64,000 bases of DNA. Source: Dinoroseobacter sp039192165 (GTDB lineage: Bacteria; Pseudomonadota; Alphaproteobacteria; Rhodobacterales; Rhodobacteraceae). Where the stretch lies: contig JBCCXD010000002.1 of the NCBI GenBank assembly GCA_039192165.1, positions 1 through 64,000 of the forward strand, read 5' to 3'. The position numbers and the translations under genes are program-made. This document shows, in pieces, positions 43,283-52,143 of the stretch; the stretch's first letter is position 1, and each line of letters begins with the position of its first letter. The notes under the pieces were generated by a model that worked only from the letters and a program-made list of their open reading frames with translations, searched no databases and was not told the origin of the DNA.

Positions 43283-45507
43283 ACCTGTTTGGGCGTTTGA
43301 GCCTCATCCAGCGCGTGGCTCAGGAACAGCTCAAGGGTTCTGGGATCGATCGGCTTGTTGAGCAGTTCAATCCCGCGCCGGTTGCAAGCTGCGCGAAGTT
43401 CTGGAGAGCGGTTCGCTGAAATCAGACGTGTTGGGACCGATCCGTGCCTCCGATGGACCTCCGCAATCAATTCGAGACCGGAATCCTCGTCATCCAGCTG
43501 GTAGTCGACAAGGACCGCGTCCGGAGCGATCTCGATTTCATCGAGCAGCTCGAGCGCCTCTTCAGCTCCGTGGACATCCAGAACACTTATGTCCCATTTC
43601 TCAAGCAGAAGGGTCAGAGCGCGGCGCATGTCCAGGTCATTTTCGACCAGCAAGACGATCATACCGCTGCCGTCAAAGCGGGAGGGGAGGGCATGCGCGC
43701 GGCGAAGATCAGGGGCCACGCCGGGTTGCTCTGACAAAGAAACATTTACAAAGAAGCCTGATCCCTTCCCGACCACGGACCACAGGCCGAGAGGGTGACC
43801 CAGCCGGGCACACGCACGTTCCACAATGGCAAGTCCAAGCCCTAAACCCTCGGAGGCACTGGCTTTGGCATTTAGACGCTGGAACTCTTGGAAGATGACA
43901 CCTTGATCTTCCTCTGCGATCCCGGGCCCTGTATCCCAAACCTCAAGCCTTATTGACCCTCCGTTGCGCCGCGCGCCGACCAATACTTGCCCGTTGGATG
44001 TATAACGAATTGCATTGGCAATGAGGTTGGCAAGAATTCTGCGCAGATAGGCCGGGTCGCTTTCTATCCGGACATCGCAGGGCATGACTTTGAAGCCGAG
44101 CCCTTTCTGTGCCGCGATTGGGGCAAACTCGTCCCGCAATGCGTCCAGAATAGAGCTGAGCGAGACAGTCTGTTTGTCGATCCCGGCCATTCCGGCTTCG
44201 AGTTTCGAAATATCCAAAAGCGCTTCAATAATTCCTTCAACCGAACCGAGCGCGCGCTGGGCTTTCTGGGCAATCTCGCGCTGAGTACTATTGGTTTCAG
44301 GCCCGTCGAGCGCCGAGACATAGAGTTTGGCGGCAGAAAGAGGTTGCAAAAGATCGTGAGAGGCAGCGGCGACGAAACGCGACTTCGATGCGTTTGCCCG
44401 CTCAGCTGCGCTGACAGCATCCTCAAGCTCCAGTGTGCGCTCCATCACGCGCTGCTCGAGAAGCTCGTTGACTTGGAAAAGCGTTCTTGTGGCCTCTCTT
44501 TCGGCGGTCACATCCGTGAAGGAAATAACGAAACCATGATCTGGCATGTCCTGACCAAAAACATCCAGGATCATTCCGTCCCGGCGGCGCACTTCGAAAC
44601 TCGTCGGCTTGCGGGCGGACGGTCGTGAAACCCATGCGGCAAGCTGCGCTCGGCTCACGCCGCCAGTGAATGTGATTTCGTTCTCCAGGCTCTCAAGAAT
44701 GGTTTCGAACCGGGTACCGAGGCGGAAGTAGGAGACCGGCAGCGCCAACAGCGTACCGACCCGCTTGTTCCAACCCAAGAGACGCGAGTCACCGTCAAAA
44801 ATACAAACACCTTGGTTCAGATGATCGAGCGTTGCACGGATCATGCGGGCCTGCCCGTCGAGCAGCTTGTCACGCTCCTCGCGCTCCAGCCGCATGATAT
44901 CTGTCACATCCGTCTGCAGGATTACGGTGCCGCCGTCGCGGGTACGGTGTTCACTGATCTGAACCCAGCGATCTCGAACCATGCGCACGTTGAACATCAC
45001 ATGATTGTCGGCGTGACGTCGCATCCTGCGCGCGGCCCATTCCTCGGTCGTCATGTCATCGGGCAGCGCCAGAAAACGTGACTTGCTGACCAGCCGTACA
45101 TACTCCTCGAACCGGAGCCCGGGCTGAAGTGCTCCCTGAAGGTCGATCATGTGCATACCGAAGCGCGAGTTACACATCACCAGAGTGTCGTCGCTATTGA
45201 ACAGCGCGAAGCCTTCCTGAATGGTCTCGATTGCATTCGACAAATCAGATCGTGCAGTTTCAGCAGCCCGGTTTGCATCTGCAAGCCGTGCATTTGACTC
45301 GTTCAGCAGATCGAGCGCGTGTTCGAGATCTGATGTGCGCTGGCGGACCTGATCCTCAAGAAGCGCTGCACGTTCGAACTGTGCGTAAGCGGCGCCGGTG
45401 CGATCGGTGTCTTGCTCCACACGCCGCATAAGCACTTCCGTTATTTGACGGAGCTTCTCGTTCTGCCGCTCAAGCGAGTCGTTCGGATCGATCAGCCATT
45501 TCGTCAT
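43279..45507 (-). CDS. hybrid sensor histidine kinase with two PAS domains (NahK-like)
   Basis: A 742-residue kinase. An N-terminal coiled coil (about 10-95) precedes two PAS-like domains (about 95-205 and 220-335), a HisKA domain with His384 in AAASHDLLQPLSAAKLY, a HATPase domain (NLIANAIRY, DTGPGIAEED, GLGLGLAIV) and a C-terminal receiver with Asp668 in VLVDYQLDDEDSG. The H-box SHDLLQPL is the one found in the NahK/ErcS' group. The ATG at 45507 follows GGGAG and overlaps the end of the FIST gene by 38 bases. Coupling to the FIST protein suggests that it is its signal input. There is no transmembrane segment, so it is likely cytosolic. Confidence 0.9.
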   Translation of the reverse strand: MTKWLIDPNDSLERQNEKLRQITEVLMRRVEQDTDRTGAAYAQFERAALLEDQVRQRTSDLEHALDLLNESNARLADANRAAETARSDLSNAIETIQEGFALFNSDDTLVMCNSRFGMHMIDLQGALQPGLRFEEYVRLVSKSRFLALPDDMTTEEWAARRMRRHADNHVMFNVRMVRDRWVQISEHRTRDGGTVILQTDVTDIMRLEREERDKLLDGQARMIRATLDHLNQGVCIFDGDSRLLGWNKRVGTLLALPVSYFRLGTRFETILESLENEITFTGGVSRAQLAAWVSRPSARKPTSFEVRRRDGMILDVFGQDMPDHGFVISFTDVTAEREATRTLFQVNELLEQRVMERTLELEDAVSAAERANASKSRFVAAASHDLLQPLSAAKLYVSALDGPETNSTQREIAQKAQRALGSVEGIIEALLDISKLEAGMAGIDKQTVSLSSILDALRDEFAPIAAQKGLGFKVMPCDVRIESDPAYLRRILANLIANAIRYTSNGQVLVGARRNGGSIRLEVWDTGPGIAEEDQGVIFQEFQRLNAKASASEGLGLGLAIVERACARLGHPLGLWSVVGKGSGFFVNVSLSEQPGVAPDLRRAHALPSRFDGSGMIVLLVENDLDMRRALTLLLEKWDISVLDVHGAEEALELLDEIEIAPDAVLVDYQLDDEDSGLELIAEVHRRHGSVPTRLISANRSPELRAACNRRGIELLNKPIDPRTLELFLSHALDEAQTPKQV

Positions 45508-46696
45508 GTGCGCTCCCTGAGCGGGCGGCGTCGCTGTCCGGCGGGTATAGCGCGACACCTGTCATAGTATGGTTCACATGCATCGCATTCAACTGTTCGC
45601 CATAGGTAGAGAAGCCGATTACGCGGTTTTCCCTTAAAACCTGACTCACATTTCCAAGTTTTTGCAGCTGACCTGCCTCCAAACGCCGCAAAATGCAGTC
45701 GCAGGCGAGAATCGCGTCCGGTTTTTTAAGGGTGCTCAGCGCCGAAAACTCCGACTTCAGATGCGCCACAAGATCTTCCGGTTCGGCCAGTGTCAGGACC
45801 AGGCCCTCATCAATGGCCGAAAAGAAAACAAGGTCCCCGTCCTCGGTCACGCGTTGGATTGCCCGAACATGACTGTTGCCTCCAATGGTGACGACAATCG
45901 GATGGGATGCGAAAGTAAACGCTCCCAGACCATCGGGATTGTGACCTAGAATGCGGGCATATTCGCGCGCTGCGGGCTCGGTGTTAATCTCGTGAACGAT
46001 GCGCCGCGAGGGGTCGGCACGGGTTACAACCATGCGTCGGTCGGTCGGCTGAAGATGATTAAGGCTGAACACTTCGACGGGACATCGCGTGCGAACAAAC
46101 GTGACCACCGCCGCGTTTTGCAAAATCTCGCCATCAAAACTGACAAAGGTTTTTTCGAAGCGCGACCCGTCCCCCGCGGATCCGCCAAAAAGCGGGATCT
46201 TTCCAAGACCAGCCGCGAGCGCAAAAGCCAGTTCATCCTCTTTCAGAGACAGGCCATCCACCAAAAGAAATGCAAACTCATGGGGCCAGTCGGGTGCACA
46301 GTGGGACAGGGTCTCACGGTGGCGAATGGTGCGGTCGATCAGCCTCAAATCGTGGCCAGCAGTCAGGTCTGTAACAACCATGACCTCGACCGCGAAACGA
46401 TCTGCCGGCATGCCGATCGCAACGATCATCCCTTCGGTGTAGCCGGTCTCTGAGATTTCCCCTGCCGTCGTGCACGCCAGCACTCTCGCCGGGGCAAAAA
46501 TGTCCTGCGCCTTGGTCACAGTTTGATGGAAATCGGCTTCCGGTGAAATGAACAGGGCCACAAGGGCCAGAGGCGTATCCCCGAATGCCAGACAGAGCCG
46601 ATCAATGGCGTCGGGTCGCGCTGCTTCGACGCTTGCCGTCAGCAGGGTTTCCTGAGCTGCGTCCTCCACTGGCGCAGCCTCAGACTTATGCCGCAT
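45470..46696 (-). CDS. FIST-domain signal sensor protein (NosP-like)
   Basis: A 408-residue protein with FIST N and FIST C domains: ACTTAGEISETGYTEG near residue 75, GSAGDGSRFEKTFV in the middle and GFSTYGEQLNAMHVNHTMTGVALY near the C-terminus. FIST proteins sense small ligands; the NosP subgroup binds heme and senses nitric oxide and is encoded next to a NahK-type kinase in Pseudomonas and Shewanella. Here it overlaps the kinase gene, so a sensor-kinase pair is likely. Whether it binds heme cannot be judged by eye. Confidence 0.85.
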   Translation of the reverse strand: MRHKSEAAPVEDAAQETLLTASVEAARPDAIDRLCLAFGDTPLALVALFISPEADFHQTVTKAQDIFAPARVLACTTAGEISETGYTEGMIVAIGMPADRFAVEVMVVTDLTAGHDLRLIDRTIRHRETLSHCAPDWPHEFAFLLVDGLSLKEDELAFALAAGLGKIPLFGGSAGDGSRFEKTFVSFDGEILQNAAVVTFVRTRCPVEVFSLNHLQPTDRRMVVTRADPSRRIVHEINTEPAAREYARILGHNPDGLGAFTFASHPIVVTIGGNSHVRAIQRVTEDGDLVFFSAIDEGLVLTLAEPEDLVAHLKSEFSALSTLKKPDAILACDCILRRLEAGQLQKLGNVSQVLRENRVIGFSTYGEQLNAMHVNHTMTGVALYPPDSDAARSGSAHDEMADRSERLA

Positions 46697-46757
46697 CCGG
46701 TGTTCCCTCCCTGAATGCCGGTCTTGTGTTCCCGCCAGCCAAGCGCGTTATGTCGGG

Positions 46758-47444
46758 TCAGACCGGGGTCTCGTCTCTGCGGACGATGTTGGCAAAATTC
46801 GCTTCCTGCGCGATCAGGACGGCCTGTGTCCGGCTCTGTACGCCCAGTTTTCGCATAATGGCCGTCACGTGTGCCTTTACCGTGGTTTCTGCAATCGACA
46901 GATCAAATGCGATTTGCTTGTTCAGCTTGCCCTCGCAGATCAGCTGGAGAATGCGCGACTGCTGCTTGGTCAGGAGCCCGAGGCGCGACAAAGCCTCCTC
47001 AGCGCTTGAACTCGGGGCATTCTTGTCTGTTGTCGGGACAAAATTTTCTGGCGTGAATGTCTGCCCGCGCGCGACTGTTTCAAAGGCAACGCGGAACACA
47101 TCTCGGTTGGAGTGCTTTGGCACGAAACCTGCGGCACCGACACGCAGGGTCGACGAAATCATACGATTGTCCGCCATTGAAGACACGACAACAACCGGCG
47201 TTTTCGGCAGTGCGGTTTTCAGCCGGATAAGGCCGTCGAGTCCATTTACATCCGGTAAGTTCAGATCAAGCACAATTACATCTGGCGCCTCAGATTCCAG
47301 CTGAGATAGCGCACCTTCCATCGTATCCGCAGTGCGAATTTTGTCGATCTTTGCGATTGTCCGAAGGGTCATCGACAGAGCATCGCAAAAAAGCGGATGG
47401 TCATCCACAATCATCGCGGAGCGAAAGTCACCTGTCGCCATCAT
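46758..47444 (-). CDS. NarL/LuxR-family response regulator
   Basis: A 228-residue regulator. The receiver has SAMIVDDHPLFCDAL and the phosphorylatable Asp in VIVLDLNLPDVNG, with a Lys in FVPKHS; the C-terminal LuxR helix-turn-helix reads LTKQQSRILQLICEGKLNKQIAFDLSIAETTVKAHVTAIMRKLG. It lies 62 bases upstream of the FIST gene and probably forms one transcription unit with the FIST-kinase pair. AGGGA precedes the start. It is likely the output of the kinase; the targets are not known. Confidence 0.9.
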   Translation of the reverse strand: MMATGDFRSAMIVDDHPLFCDALSMTLRTIAKIDKIRTADTMEGALSQLESEAPDVIVLDLNLPDVNGLDGLIRLKTALPKTPVVVVSSMADNRMISSTLRVGAAGFVPKHSNRDVFRVAFETVARGQTFTPENFVPTTDKNAPSSSAEEALSRLGLLTKQQSRILQLICEGKLNKQIAFDLSIAETTVKAHVTAIMRKLGVQSRTQAVLIAQEANFANIVRRDETPV

Positions 47445-47613
47445 ATGTCCCTGGGCCTTTCATGCTATGGTTCGAGCGCCGTTGGGAAAGTGACATCCTT
47501 GGACCGCCACCCGCCAAAAATAGTATGACAAAAGTCGTACCAAAAAACCAAGCCATTGGTCCAATAGCGCCCGTAAGTGTCCACGCGCGGATAATTTCCT
47601 CGATTTCTGTCAC
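47428..47613 (-). CDS. small single-pass membrane protein, 61 aa
   Basis: A 61-residue protein with one hydrophobic segment (GPMAWFFGTTFVILFLAGG). Its GTG start overlaps the agmatinase stop as GTGA, and its end overlaps the first codons of the response regulator gene. Both overlaps suggest translational coupling along agmatinase-small protein-regulator. No family is recognised; it could be a coincidental frame. Confidence 0.4.
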   Translation of the reverse strand: MTEIEEIIRAWTLTGAIGPMAWFFGTTFVILFLAGGGPRMSLSQRRSNHSMKGPGTYDGDR

Positions 47614-48599
47614 TTAGAACCGTTTTTTGCTCTGTTTTCAGCAATCATCGAAATCATCTCAAACATAACCGTGGCTGCCGTCAGAGCGGTAATTTGATTG
47701 GGACTGTCTTTTGTCGGCATCATGCAAACTACATCGGCCCCGACAATGTTAAGTCCCCGGGCAGCATGTAAAAGCCCGACCGCCTCGTCTATATCGAAGC
47801 CTTTTTCCCCCGGTTCGATATTGGATACGCCCGGAGCAATGGTCGGGTCGAGGCAGTCCAGGTCAAACGTGATATAGACTGGTCGATCTCCAAGGACCTG
47901 GCGCGCTTGCGCCACCACGTCTGCAAGACCCCGTCTGCGGAACTCCTTCATCGTCACAACATTGTAGCCATACTCGTAGGAGGGCTGGAGCCAGTCCAGC
48001 GTTCGTGCGTGGCCGCGAAGACCAATTTGCATGGATCCTGTTGGATCGACTTGCCCCTGATCTGCGAGGTAGGCACCCCAATGGGCGGCTGATTTCTCTG
48101 CGCCAAGAAAATGATCCACCTTGGTGAACACGTCCGTATGTGCGTCCAGATGGAGAAGACAGACTTTTTCGCCGTTAGCCAGTACCCCGTTGCCGAGGGC
48201 CTGCAGGATCCCTCCGGTGATTGAGTGATCGCCTCCGACGGACACGGGTCGCGCCCCGGTCGCGTCGATCTTGCGATAGAATTCTGTGATGTCAGCAATG
48301 CAGGCTTCATTGTCGTTAGCCCGCGGCAAAGGCACGTCGCCGACATCCACGATCTTCGCGGCGCTCCACGGGTCCAGCTCAAACCCGCCATGCATCCTGC
48401 GCGACACGGCCGAGACATTGCGCAATGCGCGCGGCCCAAGGTGCTGATCCCGCTCGGTGGTGCCATTTCCAGTCGAGTGGGGCACTCCGACCAATGCGAT
48501 ATCGGCGCCGTTGGCCGGCTGGTTTGGGCAGCGGAACAGTGTCGGGATGCCCCACCAGTAAAGGTTTTCCATCATAGACGTGAGATGTGGATCGCTCAT
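47610..48599 (-). CDS. speB: agmatinase / ureohydrolase
   Basis: A 329-residue manganese ureohydrolase of the arginase family. Metal ligands are in GGDHS (His125), LDAHTD (Asp152, His154, Asp156) and FDLDCLDP (Asp246, Asp248). It probably hydrolyses agmatine to putrescine and urea, but guanidinobutyrase and related activities share these motifs. It is upstream of, and coupled to, a small membrane protein and the response regulator. Confidence 0.85.
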   Translation of the reverse strand: MSDPHLTSMMENLYWWGIPTLFRCPNQPANGADIALVGVPHSTGNGTTERDQHLGPRALRNVSAVSRRMHGGFELDPWSAAKIVDVGDVPLPRANDNEACIADITEFYRKIDATGARPVSVGGDHSITGGILQALGNGVLANGEKVCLLHLDAHTDVFTKVDHFLGAEKSAAHWGAYLADQGQVDPTGSMQIGLRGHARTLDWLQPSYEYGYNVVTMKEFRRRGLADVVAQARQVLGDRPVYITFDLDCLDPTIAPGVSNIEPGEKGFDIDEAVGLLHAARGLNIVGADVVCMMPTKDSPNQITALTAATVMFEMISMIAENRAKNGSK

Positions 48600-48666
48600 C
48601 CGCGGGCCTCGTACGCAAGCATTGTTGTGCTCAAGTCATACGCCCGAGCGCGCAGCAGGTCACGCC

Positions 48667-49383
48667 TCAGCTTTTTACATCAGATGCAAACCGCGCTGCA
48701 TTTTCTTTAAGAAATGCACTTTCATCAGCCGCGCCCCAGAATGCGGGCTGTGCTTTTGGGATGGTCAGAGCCTTTTGTACGGCAGGGCGGGCGTCAATGC
48801 GGTCAAACCAGTCTTGCAAATGTGAGAGCCCATCGACGGAAACCTTGGCCCAAACATAGGCGCGGGCCCAGGGATAGGTTGCCATATCCGCGATTGTGTA
48901 CTCACCCGCTGCCAGCCAATTCCGGTTCTCAAGCCGTGTGTCCAACACTTCCAGCAGCCGGCGGGTTTCGTCGACGTAACGTTTGATCGAGAAGGGCTCC
49001 TCGTGCCCGTTGGGCGCTGCAATCCTCTGGAAATACATGGCTTGTCCCATCATTGGGCCAATGCCGGCCATCTGGAACATGAGCCATTGCAACGTCTCGG
49101 ACCTGGCGTCCGGGTCATCTGGAAGAAACTGCCCGAATTTCTCGGCAAGATACCAGAGAATTGCGCCGCTCTCGAACACCGCAAAATCATTATTCGAACG
49201 ATCCACAATTGTTGGGATACGACCATTCGGGTTCAGCTTTACGTAGTCTGGTTCTTTCTGCTCCTTCTTCGCGAAATCGATGAGGGTAAGGTCGTAGGGG
49301 ACACCTGCTTCTTCCAGGAAGATGACAGGCTTATAGCCGTTCATCGTCGCGGCGGTGAACAGGTGAATGTCTGGCTTGGACAT
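48667..49383 (-). CDS. glutathione S-transferase family protein
   Basis: A 238-residue GST with the thioredoxin-like N-terminal domain (LFTAATMNGYKPVIFLEEAG, NGRIPTIVD, ESGAILWYLAEKFG) and an all-helical C-terminal domain (WLAAGEYTIADMATYPWARAY). It resembles the YghU/YfcG-like disulfide-reductase GSTs. The ATG at 49383 follows GGAG by seven bases; the longer frame is rejected. It is divergent from an HxlR regulator, a likely controller. Confidence 0.9.
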   Translation of the reverse strand: MSKPDIHLFTAATMNGYKPVIFLEEAGVPYDLTLIDFAKKEQKEPDYVKLNPNGRIPTIVDRSNNDFAVFESGAILWYLAEKFGQFLPDDPDARSETLQWLMFQMAGIGPMMGQAMYFQRIAAPNGHEEPFSIKRYVDETRRLLEVLDTRLENRNWLAAGEYTIADMATYPWARAYVWAKVSVDGLSHLQDWFDRIDARPAVQKALTIPKAQPAFWGAADESAFLKENAARFASDVKS

Positions 49384-49482
49384 CAGGTCTCTCCGTGCAT
49401 AGGAAAACGCGCTTGATCCCGATGTGCGCATATAGGTATGGAAAAGCAACCAGTATACTTTTTGTAACCTGAAAGGTCGTTT

Positions 49483-49842
49483 ATGGAGGCATTTGTCACC
49501 GAAGATGCCAAAGGCCGTCGTTTGGCGACTTTGCCCTGCCTGAGCCCCTGCCCGATCGAGCAGGGGATGCGAATTCTGGGCGGAAAATGGACAGGGTCGC
49601 TTCTGTGGCACCTGCAAGGCGATCCGGTCCGTTTCAATGATCTGTCCCGGATGGTGGGCGGGGCCAGCAAAAAGATGATCGCAGAAAGGTTGCGCCATCT
49701 CGAAGCGCATGGACTCATCAGCCGGCGTGTTCTGTCGACCGCGCCGGTTTCTGTCGAGTATGCGATCACGCCCTACGGGCGTACTGCGCTGGATGCGCTT
49801 GACGCCCTCAGGTCTTGGGCGGAGGCCCGACCGGAACCCTGA
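49483..49842 (+). CDS. HxlR-family transcriptional regulator
   Basis: A 119-residue winged-helix regulator with the HxlR hallmark C-P-I-E (LSPCPIEQGMRILGGKWTGSLLWHLQGDPVRFNDLSRMVGG) and SKKMIAERLRHLEAHGLISR. Such regulators often sense electrophiles or oxidants through the N-terminal Cys. It is divergent from the GST gene 99 bases away, so GST control in response to reactive species is a reasonable inference. Confidence 0.9.
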   Translation: MEAFVTEDAKGRRLATLPCLSPCPIEQGMRILGGKWTGSLLWHLQGDPVRFNDLSRMVGGASKKMIAERLRHLEAHGLISRRVLSTAPVSVEYAITPYGRTALDALDALRSWAEARPEP

Positions 49843-49851
49843 ACAGCAGCG

Positions 49852-50361
49852 TCAGGACATACAGTCTGGGGTTGGAACACGGGCGGTGGCGGTGTCGTCG
49901 AATGTACCCGGTTCAGTTTCGAACCCTGAGAGCACGCGAAGTTGGCTGCCCTGCATCTCCGAACCGCTGACCGTGATTTCACGCTGGCCAATGGTGTCAT
50001 CCACATCGATTGTGAAACTTACACGCCCACCTGGTGGAAGGCTTGTAAGGTCCAGAACGAGTGAAGTTTGTCCATCTGAAACATCCGGAACTGCGGCCAG
50101 AAACTCCGCACCGCCTGTGAATTCCAGTGGTTGATAGACTTCAACACCGGCACCCGCACCGGTAACATCGAAGATGAGTTTTCCAGTGCTTTGGCTCATA
50201 TCTATTGCAAGGGTCATCGGAGCGGTCGCACAGCCCGCTGTATTGGTGACGACAAAGCTGTCCTTTGGCGCGCCGTCTCGGAACGACACCTCAATCTGCG
50301 CAGTAGCTGCAACAGGAACGGCAAGCGTGACAACACAGAGTAAATTCCGGAGGAGGGGCAT
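49852..50361 (-). CDS. secreted protein, aggregation-factor-core-like
   Basis: A 169-residue protein with a signal peptide (LLCVVTLAVPVAATAQ) and a strand-rich body with a Cys pair (GCATAPM and PDCMS). It resembles proteins annotated as aggregation factor core in Rhodobacteraceae, but this is weak. It is convergent with the HxlR gene. Function unknown. Confidence 0.6.
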   Translation of the reverse strand: MPLLRNLLCVVTLAVPVAATAQIEVSFRDGAPKDSFVVTNTAGCATAPMTLAIDMSQSTGKLIFDVTGAGAGVEVYQPLEFTGGAEFLAAVPDVSDGQTSLVLDLTSLPPGGRVSFTIDVDDTIGQREITVSGSEMQGSQLRVLSGFETEPGTFDDTATARVPTPDCMS

Positions 50362-50442
50362 TGGTTGGGTCCTTTTTCGACAACTGCTTGCGTGGACCTA
50401 GCGCGCGTTCTGTTCAAGGCACACCCGCCGATAAGGAGCAAC

Positions 50443-50637
50443 ATGCTTACGATCGACGACCGCGCCAGGCGTCTCGACTGGATCATCTGGAACCATCAGG
50501 TGCTAACGCGGCACTTTCCGGTTCCGCAGGACGTGGCGTTGGGAGTTGAAAACACTAAGTGCCCTCCACGCTCGACCTTTAGGGCGTGGAGCCGTCAAGC
50601 CGTCTCTATGAGAGGCCTGTGTCCCAAGTGTTTTTGA
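50443..50637 (+). CDS. small ORF, 64 aa, low confidence
   Basis: A 64-codon frame starting with ATG at 50443, six bases after AAGGAG. It reads MLTIDDRARRLDWIIWNHQV, then a basic, Cys-containing tail. There is no recognised family. The good ribosome binding site is the only support; the tail looks unlike a folded protein and may be a frameshifted or decayed end of a longer gene. Confidence 0.3.
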   Translation: MLTIDDRARRLDWIIWNHQVLTRHFPVPQDVALGVENTKCPPRSTFRAWSRQAVSMRGLCPKCF

Positions 50638-50669
50638 TCGAAAATCCGGTGCGGGCCAGGCACGAAACT

Positions 50670-51254
50670 CTACATCATTGCGGCCGGGGAAAGAGCCGTG
50701 AAGACACGGATGTAGTCGCCGGGCGACGACCCCGCCCACAGGACCCAGAGCCGGTTCGGGTTGTCTTCGTCAATCCAAGCGTAATCACCGGCTTCCAAGC
50801 CGCGCAACTCGGTGCTGATGTAATTCACCGCCGTATTTGCCAGAAAATCGGTGGCGTCCATCGTGTGTGGAAGGGCTGCGACACCAAGGATCGGAGCATC
50901 GAACTCGACATAGGCGTAGTGGGACCCGCTGAAGCTATCAAAGAACACATAGTGGCTCGCCACGACCTCACCTGCGGGGATCATGCCTTCTATCCCGCCG
51001 ATATCGACGCGGATCGGAGCCACCAGCTGGATGTTTTGATCTTCATCGAAAGCATACAGGTGATCGGTGTTGAAATTGTCTTGGCCGACATCGAAGCCGG
51101 TGTTCGGATCGAGCAGCACAAAGGTACCTTGACCTGTCTGCCGCAGAATTTCACCGCCAATCACGGTCGCGCCGGTCGAAGTCGACAAGGCGCAAATACA
51201 GGCCAAGCCAAAGGCAATTCGCTTTGCGCTGAGCAGGTTCAATTCAATCCGCAT
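50670..51254 (-). CDS. secreted hypothetical protein, 194 aa
   Basis: A 194-residue protein with a signal peptide (AKRIAFGLACICALSTSTGA) and an acidic, strand-rich body (FNTDHLYAFDEDQNIQLVAP, SHYVFFDSFSGSHYAYVEF). It lacks a VPLPA-type tail. It resembles secreted Rhodobacteraceae proteins that occur with or without PEP-CTERM-type signals. The function is unknown. Confidence 0.6.
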   Translation of the reverse strand: MRIELNLLSAKRIAFGLACICALSTSTGATVIGGEILRQTGQGTFVLLDPNTGFDVGQDNFNTDHLYAFDEDQNIQLVAPIRVDIGGIEGMIPAGEVVASHYVFFDSFSGSHYAYVEFDAPILGVAALPHTMDATDFLANTAVNYISTELRGLEAGDYAWIDEDNPNRLWVLWAGSSPGDYIRVFTALSPAAMM

Positions 51255-51577
51255 GCTTTGGACCTAGCGGTTTTTCAACTGTGCGTCTGCCTTTGATCCC
51301 TCGCTCTCGCACTCGTGATCTGCGTTCAGCTGTGGTGAGAGCTTCGGCAAGCTGCCGTTGCCATCTCGCAACCGCGTTTCCTATTAGGCCATTTCAGTTT
51401 TTTCGACACTCTGAAAAAGCGGAGGAGCAATTGCCAACACAGGCGACTGGACCTCTGCGCCAAACGTGCCTGACCACAGTGCCGATCGGCTCCGCGAAAA
51501 GAAGGGTTGGCTCAAGAAATTGGTAAGCTAAAGTAACCGGTATACGCGACCAAAAAAAGGTAGCCAGGGAGGAATAC
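51255..51577. promoter_or_regulatory. gene-free upstream region of the cox operon
   Basis: 323 bases without a gene between a minus-strand secreted-protein gene and coxS, so it carries two divergent promoters. A weak -35/-10-like pair (TTGGCT at 51499-51504, TAAAGT at 51531-51536 is too far; nearer TTGGTA and TATACG are 15 bases apart) is not convincing. A GGGAGG lies just before the coxS ATG. No sigma-54 promoter or riboswitch is seen. Confidence 0.3.
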
Positions 51578-52066
51578 ATGTCATCAGTTACTGTCACCGT
51601 GAACGGACAAAGCCGTTCCGGGGAAGTCGAAGGTCGTACGTTGTTATCGACCTTTTTGCGTGACACGCTCACGCTGACTGGAACTCATGTCGGGTGCGAT
51701 ACAAGTCAATGCGGCGCCTGTGTTGTCCATGTGGACGGGGAAGCCGTAAAGTCATGCACTGTGCTTGCCGCTGATGTGGACGGTGCCGAGATCAAAACGA
51801 TCGAAGGTATGGCCAATGCTGATGGCTCACTGGGTGTGATCCAGCAGGCCTTTCAGGATCACCACGGGCTCCAGTGTGGTTTCTGTACGCCGGGCATGGT
51901 GATGTCTGCTGCAGCGCTGCTTAAGGAAAACCCAAAGCCAACAGAGGCCGAGGTGCGCCACTATCTTGAGGGCAACATTTGCCGGTGCACGGGCTACCAC
52001 AACATCGTCAAGGCGATCATGGCCGCCTCCGGGCAGGACGTCGCACCGCCGATGGCCGCTGAGTAG
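51578..52066 (+). CDS. coxS: CO dehydrogenase-like small subunit, 2Fe-2S (CoxS)
   Basis: A 162-residue subunit with two [2Fe-2S] clusters: Cys40, 45, 48 and 60 in VGCDTSQCGACVV and Cys100, 103, 135 and 137 in LQCGFCTPGM and ICRCTGYHN. It passes electrons from the molybdenum site of CoxL to FAD in CoxM. It is the first gene of the S-L-M operon, typical of form II. Confidence 0.95.
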   Translation: MSSVTVTVNGQSRSGEVEGRTLLSTFLRDTLTLTGTHVGCDTSQCGACVVHVDGEAVKSCTVLAADVDGAEIKTIEGMANADGSLGVIQQAFQDHHGLQCGFCTPGMVMSAAALLKENPKPTEAEVRHYLEGNICRCTGYHNIVKAIMAASGQDVAPPMAAE

Positions 52067-52143
52067 TCAAAAATTGATATATGCCGCGGGCGCTATGGTG
52101 TGCCCCGCTTGAAACGACCCAGGATTATCCGAGGGAGGATCAC

